From the NCBI GenBank assembly GCA_003550325.1, contig QKWP01000270.1:168259-232258 (forward strand): a stretch of 64,000 bases of DNA, in the 5' to 3' direction. This stretch comes from Gigaspora rosea. Taxonomy: Eukaryota; Glomeromycota; Glomeromycetes; Diversisporales; Gigasporaceae. The stretch's first letter is position 1, and each line of letters opens with the position of its first letter. This document shows, one piece after another, positions 45,829 through 57,831 of the stretch. A program made the translations under genes and the position numbers. Under the pieces are notes generated by a model. That model ran no database searches, was not told the DNA's origin, and was given only the letters and a program-made list of their open reading frames with translations.

Positions 45829-46576
45829 TTAATCTATTACTATATAAAAAAGCATTTATTTGATAAAAAGAACTTCATACATATATACAGTACAATTTTT
45901 ACAGGCAAAATTCTCATGATCTAGTGATCGGATCTGCATCATTTTAAAGTATATATGCAGTGATCACAAATCAAAATTTTGGGTTTCCCAAGTTCCTAGT
46001 GGTCGAGCAAATTTTGTTACTCATAGAATGCTATCTCTTAAACCATCCAGTGGCCAAATATGCCCGCTAGAATGTATTTTTTTTATATTTTTTACAATAC
46101 CTTGAAATTTTATTAAGCATATGTCCCCCTATTTCTAAGCTAAAATAACACCTTGAGATTTTTAATTATTTTAGGTAAAATTTTTAATTTAATTAACTTT
46201 AATAGTATTAAAGATATTTACTTAAAAATTTGCCAATTCTAAAATTTTATTATAAAATTTTCAAAATATTTTTTATTAATTTTTAAATTTTTATATATTC
46301 CCGTCTATAAAAAAAATTTTTGCTATTATAAAAAGTTAAAATTTTATTTATAAAATTATAAAAATTTCAATAATTAAAGTTATTTTTTAAATCAAATTCT
46401 ACAATTTGTATCAAAATTATATGGGACTTATGCTTGGAATTTTAAAAAGTTTGTTAATGAATAAAGATAAAATTTTGTATTTTTTTTAAAAAAAAATTGA
46501 TTTTTAAAAGTTTTACTATATAGACAACTTTAAGTTTTTTTCTTATAATTTAAAAATAAGAATAAATGCATATCTC
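45829..46576. other. AT-rich spacer
   Basis: A slightly GC-richer patch at 45905-46070 holds no recognisable frame. The rest is A/T low complexity. Confidence 0.4.
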
Positions 46577-47066
46577 GCACCCTGCAATGTGCTTATATAT
46601 CACACCCTAATTTGATTGGCTAAATTTGTAGATCATTATTTTTAAAAAAATAAACAAATTATTGTGAAAATTTTTAGGTTAGGGTAAGTATAGAAGGTTT
46701 ACTGGAAAATTTTTAAATTTCTTTGCGCATATGCAAAATTTTGTGCTAAACAATTTTACTTAGTCGAAGTAAAAAGGTTATATTAATAAAATTTAAAGAT
46801 ATTCACAATTTTTCATTTTTTTAACTTGTTTTTTGATGATTTCTCTAAATTTTATTAAGACAATCTTTCCAGTTTGACTAAGTAAACTTGTTCAGCACTA
46901 AATTTTGCATATAGGCGCAAAAAATTTTAAGACTTTTCTAACAATTCATAGACTAATTCTTAATCTAAAGAATTTTATCAAAAATTGTTTTTTTTAAAAA
47001 AAATAATGATCTGCAAATTTAGCCAATCAAATTAGGGTACGATATACAAGCACATTACATGGGTGC
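46577..47066. mobile_element. 490-bp foldback element with a second MITE at its centre
   Basis: The outer arms start GCACCCTGCAATGTGCTTAT and (reverse complement) GCACCCATGTAATGTGCTTG, and continue through ACCCTAATTTGATTGGCTAA. At the centre (46743-46898) sits a hairpin with GTGCTAAACAATTTTACTTA ends, a relative of the MITE at 9375. A TTAGGTTAGGG run lies at 46675-46685. Confidence 0.68.
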
Positions 47067-47371
47067 GAAGCATATTACACTTCTAAAAATAAATATTACT
47101 ATTTTATAATCCTTATTTTCAAATATTAATATATAGAATTTTTTTAAAATATTTTAAATTTTAATAAAAATAGATCAGAAACAACTATTTTAACATTTTA
47201 GCAGCCAAATATGCTTGCTAACTGCTGATAGTTTAAGGGATAACAAAGTATTAATTTGATTGAGTAATTATTATAATATTCAAGTAATTATTATACTATT
47301 TTTTAATGCCCTTATTAACATACAAAATTGTAAAACGTGAATTTTCCAAATTTACTTTGGTTGCTGGATTG

Positions 47372-47555
47372 CCAGGACCCCGAAATATGCACAGATAGGT
47401 CAGGTATGTGTTTGCTTATTTTTGAGGTTTTTTATACAAATCTTTTCTATTTGTAGTAATTTTTTTGCTTATTTTTAAAGTTTTTCCTGCAGATCTTTCT
47501 TTTCAGTAACCCTATAATTAACTTGACCTATTTATATATATTTCGGGGACCTGAT
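47372..47555. mobile_element. MITE with GGATTGCCAGGACCCCG ends
   Basis: The left GATTGCCAGGACCCCGAAAT pairs with the right end, which reads GGCAATCAGGTCCCCGAAAT in reverse complement; pairing continues into AGATAGGTCA. The middle has two copies of TTTGCTTATTTTTRAGGTTTTT. Confidence 0.6.
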
Positions 47556-48718
47556 TGCCTAATATTTACAAACTATTTTGGGCTAAAAAGTTTACAAATT
47601 TGAAAATGTTTTGTATAATGTCTCAAGTTCAAGAATAAGTGCAAGTGCAAGAACAAGTGCAAGAATATGATAAATGCTCTGCTATAGATAAAACATATCT
47701 AATATGATTAATAAAAAAATAGTGAAGATATTAGTGAATATCAAAAAAAATTACATTCAACCAAATATTTAGATGATTGATTTCTAGGATTTTTGGTCAG
47801 TATTTTTTGTCACACAGATTATCTATAATCAACTAATTATCTCAATGACTTGTAGTTTTATGTCGATTCACTAACCAATAAAATCATAGTTATGTTCAAA
47901 AAGTGATTAGTATGCTAAAACTAATATAGCAATATAAGGTTTTCTTTTTGCAACACTTATTTTAAAAATTGGCATTCATAAACTTTTTATAGTTAGCTTA
48001 TACTAATTCAAACTAACCTACTATATATTGCAATTACTGATATAGCAAACAAATTTTGTAATAGAATTTTTTATAAAAACTCATTATAAAGATTAAAACA
48101 TTCTAACAAACACTGTCTCAATCATGTACTGTAATACTGAAATAGAGTGTGAATTTGGTAGCAGAATTTATAATTTTAATACAAACCAACTCAAAACTAT
48201 AAATACTATAGTTAATAGAATAGTATGTTCAGTAACAGAATTTTTTTGTGATGATTTAATGCAATCTAACTTAGTGAATTTACAGATTTTAACTAAAAAT
48301 TTTAACATTTTATACAAAACTCCTGTAGCAGAGCTATGGATAGGTGTCAAAATATATAAGATAAGCAACAATGAAGTTTACAATTAGCTAATTTGTAAAA
48401 ATTTATATATAGGGCTTGGACTAGTTTAATAATCTTTGTGTGCTTTGGTTGGTTTTTAATAAAAAATTGCTTTTTTTTCTCTTTTGAAGTAAGAAAAGCC
48501 TCTAATGAGTTATAACCAAAAGCAAAAGCCAGACCTGTAAATTTCAGGTCCTTAAAACCGCAATTTTTTAAGACCTGGAGGTTGGATTAAGCCAGCTTCA
48601 TCAATTTCTACCCAACCCAATTTTTTATACATCTATGTTTATTATCTACACTACGATGAAAAGCAAAATCAAAATCATATGATTCTTTCTTATTTTACAA
48701 AAGCTCAAGAGTTCCAAG
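47556..48718. other. AT-rich stretch with possible peptide remnants
   Basis: A short frame near 47620 reads MSQVQE-stop-VQVQEQVQEYDK. A longer frame at 48124-48387 (MYCNTEIECEFGSRI) has no motif and no splice context, so I do not call a gene. Confidence 0.3.
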
Positions 48719-49896
48719 TAGAGCTTTGACACGGGTCGGATAACCCATATGGGTAACCTGACCCAGCGGGTCATGGGTCAAAAATTGCTCTGACCCAGGT
48801 CAAATGGGTCAGAATTCAAAATAGGCAAAAACGCTATATTGCGCAATTTAACTAATATAAATAATTTACTATATAGTAAAGCTCTGCTACGAATTGAAAA
48901 TTGGCCTTAAAATTAGGCTTTGAACTGGGTGAGCTGACCTGTATGATCTGAAACTCAGTTTGTCTGTATTAAACGGGTATTTGTTTTATTAAAAAACATG
49001 CATATAATTATATACGTAGTGTTTTTTTTACATACGTACGTTGGCTTTTTTAATTTTTTTTATTTTATTTTTTAGTTTATACTAATAGAATCGAACGCTT
49101 ACATATTGCGATAAGGCCATTTCGTTTGGAACATGATACACAGGTATTATTTCTATCTTTTCATGTTCAGATCATATATACATAAGTCCTGTCGCAACAT
49201 AGAACATTTATTACTTTTTTTTCCCACACTAACATGTTAGCGAAAATACATTATAGATGTAATTATACATGTGGGTCCAAATTATTTTTTGCTTGCCATA
49301 ATGCCGTAATTGCGAAAATATTTTAGGCAGCCTAAACCGAAAAATTTTTGGTGCGAAATTATTTTCAGCTATAATCAAGCATACCTGTTTGCTACCAAAG
49401 ATAGTACAGTACCATAAAAGACCATATACAAGACCCCATATATCAGAACCACCCTCATTTTTTACTAATTTAAATTTTTTTTTTTTTACGAATTAATTTT
49501 TTTGTTGGAATATAAGAGACATGGGTCTTGTATATGACCTTTTACAGTAATTTCTTAATTTCTTTGCATATTAAAATTTTTGACAAGGTACAAAACTCGT
49601 TATTATTCTGAATAAATTAAAATTTATTGCGTATAGTTTAGATATGTATGTAATAATTAAAATAGTTCAATTGATATGAATTACTAATTATCAATGTATA
49701 TTCGAATGTATTTATATCTATCGATCTTTTCAAATTAAATATTACATAGGATTCATAAAATTCAATTGCCTAGTACTGTAATTAAAATGAGCAAAAAACT
49801 TTATAATTGTTCGCATGACCTGTTGACCTGGGTCATGACCCGGATAAGTATCTGACCCGCCTGGAGCACTATTTTCCGACCTGGGTCAAAGCTCTA
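48719..49896. mobile_element. 1.18-kb non-autonomous hAT element
   Basis: The ends TAGAGCTTTGACACGGGTCG and (reverse complement) TAGAGCTTTGACCCAGGTCG pair. The perfect 8-bp duplication GTTCCAAG stands at 48711-48718 and 49897-49904. These are classic hAT characters. The subterminal regions are crowded with TGACCCAGG/CCTGGGTCA motifs, which in hAT elements serve as transposase binding sites. No transposase frame is present. Confidence 0.88.
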
Positions 49897-49904
49897 GTTC
49901 CAAG

Positions 49905-50819
49905 ACAATTTTTAAAAAGAGGTAAAAAAAACTGAGTTCTAATTTTTTATGCTCATTGTTATCGATTAGTTTCAACTGTTCCACTTCCAAATTACTATAA
50001 TTATTTACTTTTCATTCATTATCTTCTTTAAAACTTTCACAGATTACGTTCAAAATTACCAAAATTGGGCAAAAAGAAAAAATTACTGTTATTGTAGTAA
50101 ATTTTCATTTTAGTATTAATTAGTTGATTAAAGTGGTAAAAAGAAATAATAAGAGAGGGAGAGAAAAAACCAGACTTTAGTTAGTCCAGAAAAGCAGCCT
50201 GGAGGAATTATGCCATGCTGACTATACTTGTTGATTAAGAGACATCAAAAAAAAAAACCTCTAAAAAGTTTTTAACTACTGTTTGCTAGAAGAGAAAATA
50301 GAAGTAAAATTTTTCTTGACTCGAAAGATAGCATGAAAATTTGCTACTGATTACTATTTACTTACACAAAAAGCCAATTCATAAATTTTTTTTATCTTCG
50401 ATTTGCAATTTTTTCAAAATCAGTAATTTTTTGAGTTAGTTCAAAGAAACATGGTCAATATCTGATAAATCTTTTTAGCCTAAAAATACAAGAGTTAATA
50501 GTTACAAAGAGGTAGAAAACAAAGTAAAGTGACTGCAAATGAAAACTTTTCGCAAGATATTTGGCTAAATACTGCTTGAACGGTTTTTTTTTACAAAATC
50601 TGATTAAGAATCAATATGTAGTATCTTTATTTAAATATATTATCAATAATAAAAATAAAAATTAGATAAAAATTTTTATCATGTGGTATAATGCGCATTT
50701 TATATATCATGCACATTAATGTACATTAACGCTTATTTTATTATAAAATGTGCATTTTCCCATTTCTAGGTATACCACTGTATCATTGCCAAAATCATTG
50801 TATTACCTATTATTAACCT
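49905..50819. other. AT-rich spacer
   Basis: No gene, RNA or bounded repeat is seen. Confidence 0.4.
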
Positions 50820-51390
50820 GGGTTCAACCAGAGTTGGGTTGGGTTGGATCAGACCCGGGTCAGGTTTGATATAAGGCGAGCAGACCCGGGTCAGATTTGG
50901 TATAAGGCAGATCAAACTCAAGTTGGGTTTTGACCAAAGTGGGTCTGACCTGGGTTAGGCCCAAACCTAACCCAACCTGACCCATTAAGGCCCTAGTTCT
51001 AACCACTGTTAGATACTTTTTGATAAGCTCTACAACTTTCAATTAGTTAACAAGTATTAACTTAGTAAGAAAAAAGTTTTAAATGGAAGTATGCCACATT
51101 TTGTTAATGATCACTTTCTAGTTAACAGGCAGATTATCAATTAAGTAACTTGTTTAAAATATAAAAATATATTTATATTATTCAAACTCAAACTAGTGCA
51201 AACTTCAAATCAAACTCAAATCAAACTTAGTATAGTATTTGGATTTGATTTGAATTTGATTATTTTTTATTTGAATTTGGGTTTGATCTCAAACTTTATA
51301 AAATTTATAGTTTGAGTTTGGTTTGATTTGGGTTTGATCAAACTCAAATCAAACCTGGATCAAACTTCAGAACCCTATTTGGAACTTATG
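50820..51390. repeat. GC-rich GGGTCAGACC array and right arm of the distant inverted repeat
   Basis: 50820-50990 consists of CAGACCCGGGTCAG- and GGGTTGGGTT-like pieces. From 50990 to 51390 the sequence is the inverse of 44050-44480 (TAAGCTCTACAACTTTCAAT, GATTATCAATTAAG, TCAAACTCAAACTAG). Confidence 0.58.
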
Positions 51391-52300
51391 ATATTAAAAT
51401 CCCAAATAGGTTTTAACTATTTGGAATTTGGAATTTTATTTTGGGCAAGTATAACTATATATATCACTAACTCCAAACTTTAACAAGACACTAACTCTAA
51501 TTCAAATACTGTAACTGAGATTTTTATTGGTTATCATATAATCTTAATTTTTTTAACATAGCTATAGTACTCTATATTATATACAAGATCCTTTTAAATA
51601 CTAAATTCACTACCTATGTACAAATCACAAAATCTTAATAATCAAATGTAGTTATTCAAATCAAACTTATTACTTATGGCTCAATTACACTTTATTTATA
51701 GAACAGTTTTTTATATAGATAGTATACAACTTTAACTCTAAAAATAAAAAAGGCTATACTTGACTTACTATAACTTTGGCATCTTTTGTTTCATGTACTA
51801 ACAAAAGTTTGCTTTAGGTAATTTTACTATCTAGTTAATTTTTTAACCCTAATCAAAATGCCCAAACGTTAATATATATAAACTTCAAAGAATTCTATTT
51901 GATAAGATATTCATATAGTAGTTGACTGTTTAATTTATGAAAATTAATAAACCCAGATTAGTTAATTAAGCAAAACAAAAAACATTCTATAGTGCACCAA
52001 GTCACTTCACATTGAATGCACCAAATTTGGGTATATATAAATGCTTTTTAGCCAATTAGAATGCGTTATATACTAATTCTGATTGATAAAAAAAATATAA
52101 AAAAATTTTTTTAATTTTTTTATATTAAACGCCAAAATTTTGAAAGCATAATAGCATTAAAACACATACTGTATAACTTTATAAACTTATTTAAATATTC
52201 TAACTGATATTTTGGATAGTACTAATGAAAAACAATAGTTCTATCGGTTACATTTTTAAAAAATATTTAAAACTTAAGATTATATAGATTTATTAAAATA
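51391..52300. other. AT-rich spacer
   Basis: A TTGGGCAAGTATAACTATAT-type stretch and an AACCCTAATCAAAATGCC patch are seen, but no gene. Confidence 0.4.
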
Positions 52301-52502
52301 CAGTCGCCTCTCTCTAATCTGAACCTCTCTAAACCGAACACTATTAAACTCTCTTTAAACTGAACAAAATCTTCTAGAACATTTGTAAATTTTATTATAA
52401 AGTTCGGATAAGCTATATATAACTTTTTGAAACTGAACTTTTTCAAATTTTTACACAGTAAAAAAAAGCAGTCCCACAGTTTAGATTAGAGAAAGTTGAC
52501 TG
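52301..52502. mobile_element. 202-bp pogo-like MITE, copy A
   Basis: The ends are CAGTCGCCTCTCTCTAATCT and (reverse complement) CAGTCAACTTTCTCTAATCT, flanked by TA at 52299-52300 and 52503-52504. The interior holds TCTGAACCTCTCTAAACCGA and an inverted partner. The CAGTCG-TCTCTNTAAT-type end is characteristic of Tigger/pogo families. Confidence 0.8.
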
Positions 52503-52728
52503 TATATGTGATTTTTAATAAAAAGTGACTTGGCACACCATATAAACTTAAAAATTACAGAAATAGAGAAGTTACTTAACTTTTGCCTAATTGTGGTCTT
52601 ACTCTAAATAAATATTAAATTATTTAAATGGTCTTTGTACAACCTCTATAAGATGAAATAATATAGTAATTGCAGTATCAATTTGATAATATAGTTTGAT
52701 TGTGACAAATTCTGCATAAATATATATA

Positions 52729-52933
52729 TAGTCAATTCTCTCTAATCCGAACTGCTGGAACTGCTTTTTTTTACTATATAAAAATTTAAAAAAGTTCTGT
52801 TTTCAAAAAAGCTATATATGGCTTATCTGAACTTTATAATAAAATTTACAAATGTTCTAGGAGATTTTGTTCAGTTTAGAAAAAGTTTAATAGTGTTCAG
52901 TTTAGAGGGGTTCAAATTAGAGAGAGGTGCCTG
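52729..52933. mobile_element. 205-bp pogo-like MITE, copy B (opposite orientation to A)
   Basis: The ends TAGTCAATTCTCTCTAATCC and (reverse complement) CAGGCACCTCTCTCTAATTT lie between TA dinucleotides. The interior matches copy A in reverse (GTTCAGTTTAGAGGGGTTCA). An open frame over it is only a by-product. Confidence 0.78.
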
Positions 52934-53160
52934 TATATACATATTCTTGGGATTAACTTCAACAACTTTCTTATTGGTTATTACCGCCTTTCAAGAAAGT
53001 ATATATGTATATACATACTATATATGTACAAACTATGTTTAGTACATAAGTTTAAAATTGTACAATATAGATAACAAATAATTATTTAAGAAAATAGCCT
53101 TTAAAGATTTTTAAAATAAAATATTCATTAACTATGCAGTGTGCTTTTATATAGAGGATA

Positions 53161-53509
53161 CAGTCAAACTTCCATAAATTTAATGTATCTACAATGTGCA
53201 TTTAGGGAGGTATTGCATTTAGAGAGAACCAATTAAATTGCAACTTTAAAAATTAGATTATCAAGTATGTATTACTTTAACTAAAAACTGTATTCCTATC
53301 TTAAATACTAAAATGTGATTAGCTATATGCATTTAGGGAGGTAGCATGATATAGAAAATTATTTGGAAGAACATAAATTTACAGAATATAGAACTTGTTT
53401 ACAGAATATAGAATGTATTTAGCACTAATAATTTCTTACAGACAAGACAAAAATATGCATTTAGGGAAGTATTGCATTTATAGAGGTTGCATTTATGGAG
53501 GTCCAACTG
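53161..53509. mobile_element. 349-bp pogo-like MITE, different family
   Basis: The ends CAGTCAAACTTCCATAAATT and (reverse complement) CAGTTGGACCTCCATAAATG are flanked by TA (53159-53160 and 53510-53511). GCATTTAGGGAGGTATTGCA-like pieces are repeated inside. The element at 3376-3471 carries a similar ATTTAGGGGAGTC end. Confidence 0.75.
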
Positions 53510-53511
53510 TA

Positions 53512-54325
53512 TCATTATTGTTAGAGTTCTTCAAAGCTGAATTGAATCAAATATCAGACTTATTTGAATTTGATCAAATCAAATAAACCTTTGATTTGAA
53601 TTTGATTTGATCAAATCAAATCAAACAAATTTATTTGTAATTTTTAAAAAAATTTAAAATTTGGGTTGTTTTTTAAAATTTTCAATTTATGCAAAATTTT
53701 ACTAAGTTAATCAATTTTTGTATTAAATAAAAAATGTTCTTCTAATCAAAATAGCTCTAGTTTTATAGAACAACAAAGGCAGTGTAGTGGCAGTGTCTTA
53801 ATAAATTTTGTGTAAATAACTATCAAATCTATAGGTTTAATAAAAATTTTTATATATTTGTCAAATTAAATTGAATATTTTGTCAATTTGAATTTGATTT
53901 GATTTGAAAATTCTGTATTTGAATTTGATTTGAAATCAAATATTTGATCGAACCAAATTGGATCAAATTGAATTGTGGAACCCTAGTTATTGTGTAAACT
54001 TAATATATAGATAATTGGATAAAATAATATGCCAATACTAAGCAAGTAAAAAAGATACAAAGTATTTGTTAGAATGAAGTTTAAATAGTTAAATAACAAA
54101 GTAATTGGATTCTATATTAACCAATAGAAGCGTTAGTAAAATATTATAGAAAGGCTTGTTTTTATAAGCAAATATGAAAAGTACTTGAAGTTTTAACAAA
54201 ATTATTAGAAATTGAATTATATAATATATTGTGTTATATTGAAAAAATATGAAGAACCATATATAAAGTTTAAAAATTATTAACAGATAAGAACAATCTT
54301 AGTGTTTGAGTTGTAAGTATAAAAT
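53512..54325. other. TTTGATTTGAAT-type degenerate repeats and spacer
   Basis: From 53525 to 53640 and again 53870-53990 the sequence is made of AATTTGATTTGATCAAATC pieces in both orientations, forming a loose inverted pair. No gene is seen. Confidence 0.5.
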
Positions 54326-54563
54326 GGGGTCTTTGCCTTGAAAATAACCTTATGGGACTATGTAGATCTTATGGATAAAAATTAAAAGTTTCTAGCCACC
54401 CAGTAATCCAATTCAAATAAACCTTTTTTTATTATGTAAAACTCACTAAGCTCTACAAAATAAAAAAAGTTTATTTGAATTGGATTACTGGATGGCTAGA
54501 AATTTTAATTTTATTCATAAGATCTACATAGTCCCATAAGGTCATTTTCAAGGCAAAGACCCC
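54326..54563. mobile_element. 238-bp foldback MITE, GGGGTCTTTGC ends
   Basis: Two nearly perfect arms of about 100 bp start GGGGTCTTTGCCTTGAAAAT. AAAT flanks both sides. The ends match the element at 25123-25380, though the interiors differ. Confidence 0.78.
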
Positions 54564-57500
54564 AAATATAAACTTTTTTTTAATTTTAGGGGTGTTGCTC
54601 CTGCCTCAATCTTTATTAATACTTCAGTAAATTAACATATAGTAATGCTGTAAATAATACATATTATATACAAGTATTGAGACTAGGACTTCAGGCTATA
54701 AACTTTTTATTCATAGCTAAAACCCACCAGAGGATTCTATATTCCCATTTATATAGTTGACCTGGATTTGTATATCCTTTTTCAACCAACAATTAACATC
54801 CACATGTCCGCCACTTTATCCACATTTCCTAATTCATTACTTTCAATTTGGTGTATGCCAGGTGGGCACTTTATGCTTCCAAATTGGTGTACCTGAAATT
54901 TGGTATACCAGAAAATTCCTTACTAGCATACTTCTCTGGGTTTGTATTTCAAGCCATGCAGCTGCCTCTACCTCATTGGGTAAGTATCTCAAGCCTGCAT
55001 GCTGCTGCAACTAGCCGGTTTCCTGCAACTTGAGGACCCCAGGATTTAATGTTCCAAATTTGGAAATGTGCAAACAACTGTACTTCCACTATGGTGGTGA
55101 GGTTCCTGAGCATGTTTCACAAATGCTTCCAATGCCGAATATTGTTGGATAGCATCATGAGGCTAGGGAGAACCTGGTTTACCACTACATGCACTTATAC
55201 CAACATATACCTGTATTCAGTATTGGTGGTCCCAAATCCTCTTAGTGTCCAAAGACTCCCATATGAGTACAAATATGAACATTCTTTAAAAATTAATGTT
55301 CAATATATTTAATATATAATGAACACTAAAAAGTTTTTGAGAACAATAAAATTTTAAATTATGATCTTTTGAGAATAAAACTTTAGATTTGAATTTTAAA
55401 CACTGCTTATGTGTTTAGTAATTTGAACGTGATCATGTATAGAGGTTTTGATGTGATTTTGCTTTTATGACAAAGGCTTATGGCTAAATGTATATAAAGA
55501 TGCAGATATTTATATATTGTTTATTAATAAAACTACAACTACTTTTACTAAAGCTAGGAAACATAAGAACCATTGCAGTAATCACGTGAGCAAGATCATT
55601 AAATCACTTAATGATTACAAACGATTGTACATGTGTATAAAGACATGAGTATTGATTTTGTTAATTAGCGTATGAAGACACTAATAGTTTATTTAATAAA
55701 TGTGAGTTGTACATGTCAGACAATATATAAAAATAAAGATCATATATATCAGTTATAATGCATCGATTCTATTGGTTAGTTATGCTGGATCTAATATAAC
55801 TGATATATATAATCGATCCAATTAATGAATAAAATAGAAAGTATAAAAAATATAACTTCTAATATTATTAGATCTATTAGAACTATTAGATTCTTTAGAA
55901 TCTTTAGATTCGTGCTATGCTAACGTAGTCAGTGTATGATGGTCATTAATCCTATAACCGTATCGGGTCTAACATCACTAATAACTCAGAATTTTGTCTA
56001 TGAAATCGTCTTCTGCGCTTTAGCAAAAAAATTCCTTGCAAAATTTTGGTATTAGCAACGCTCTACTCAACCCCTAACTATCGATTTATTACTTTAATTC
56101 TTTCACTTAATTTGACTGTTTTAATTGGTTTGATTTTCACGTTAAGGGAGAGCTAATAACGTCTACCGACGCTTTTTGAATTGCTTTTTTCCTTAGTATA
56201 GATCGTCGGTTGTCACATGTAAGAACTTGTGAAATACAATCAGCCAATCAGATTCTTTAAGGCGAACGACTAATCAATTCTAAATTTTAATGATTCTTGG
56301 GTGTTTAAGGATAAAAAAGAGGCATCCCCCGATTGTTAGCACAACGTGTACTAATACAAATCCAAAAAGGATTTCCTTTATTTATTTATTTATTTTTATG
56401 GACCAAACTTAAAATTGAAAAGGTGATTTATTGATTTGTGTTAGACAGCGCTTTCCAGGGGTCTGTAATTCCTATTTTATCAAATACCAGACTTAGTGTG
56501 ATACTCCACCCGTCAAATGACAGCTATCACAAAAATTTAAAATAGTAAATGTCTTATACAATACGAGACAAAATAACAAATTTAAGATATTGTAATTTTT
56601 AACTGTGGGAATTATTCGAAAAAACGTTGCTATATAACTCATTAATTTTGCCATTACGCAATATAATTTTTACTTAAAAAATTACAAAAGCCTATAAGCT
56701 TTATACGGTAATTACTTACAAAGGCAACTTTAAAATTAAACTTTTAATATTCTATGTTTTTGACTATTTAGTAAATTATTATATATAGAAATTTCCACAA
56801 TTGTCTTAATGCGTCATATTTTTTATTATAGATGAAACTGAAACTTGGTAATACAAATTTTTATTGGCTATCGGTTTATTATGATGATTATAATTTCAAA
56901 AGAGAAATTACTATAAAAAGTAAAATTCGCCCTGCTGTATAACAATAGACCCACGTCATTTTTGTTCCACTTTTTTGGGGGACGAGCCGCACCGTTTTGC
57001 AGGTGGAGGATGTCTACGCACTTCGACATTACTATAAAATACAAATCATATATTTTAAAATGCAGTGTTAGAATTAGATTTAGGATTATTTGAATTTAAC
57101 TATTGTAATTTTAGCCCAAATTGCAAATATTTCTTCCGGGATTGTTCTAAATCTAAATAATGACAATTACAATCCGGAGTACGACATATATAATAGATAA
57201 TAAGATCAGATCAATATTACGCAACTCCATGTTATGGAAAGTCGTCATTATTTATTGAGGATATATAATTTTCTGCGATTTTATTAGATTACTTTAAGTG
57301 AATTCGGCAAAAAGCTAAGATATACGAGTATTTTATACAAGGCAATCACAAAATTTTTTCCAATTAAAATGCATCAGAGCTTGGCTAGCATTAATCAATA
57401 TCAATCAAATATGTACATAGCTACGACACTTTTGAGTGAGCTTGAGCAAGTTTTGCTAATTCCGACGCGGCAGACTACTATTCCGACGCGAATTTTGTAG

Positions 57501-57774
57501 AACCATCTACGTAAATGGAAATTGCCCAAACATCACTTTTGTACTAGTTAAGTCACATGCTCAAATGAGATACGAAGGTAGGTATGTATATACTACTTAT
57601 TTAGGAAATTGTGCTTAAATAGACATTGCGAGAAATAGAAATGCCAGTTTAATAAATAACGACACAATAGTTAGATATCGAAATTAATAAAGTGCAAAAA
57701 TAAATAAACAAATTCTCGATGCATAACCGTCTACTAATTTGGTATTTACCTAAATAGGAGAGGGTGATATTAAT
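54564..57774. other. intergenic stretch with a less AT-rich patch
   Basis: 54740-55310 is clearly richer in GC and holds overlapping frames on the plus strand (for example MTWICISFFNQQ and MFQIWKCANNC), but none has a motif or consistent codon pattern. It may be a decayed mobile element. Near 55740-55830 a short inverted repeat (ATATCAGTTATA-ATCGAT) is seen. The rest is non-coding as far as I can tell. Confidence 0.35.
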
Positions 57775-57787
57775 CTATAATAAATAC
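57775..57787 (+). promoter_or_regulatory. possible TATA element upstream of the three-exon gene
   Basis: CTATAATAAATAC lies about 45 bp before the ATG at 57832, and a pyrimidine-rich stretch (TTTCTTCATTCCCCGC) stands between. In such an AT-rich genome the match alone is weak. Confidence 0.3.
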
Positions 57788-57831
57788 ACTGCGTAGGTTA
57801 AAGATTTCTTCATTCCCCGCTTTGCTTCAAA

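Noticed and set aside
9700..46690. Chromosome end suggested by CCCTAA runs
   Set aside because: The runs are only two to three units, occur in both orientations and lie inside MITEs or repeat units, so they are interstitial.
48124..48387. 87-codon open frame (MYCNTEIECEF)
   Set aside because: It has no motif, splice context or similar sequence in the window, and frames of this length can arise by chance.
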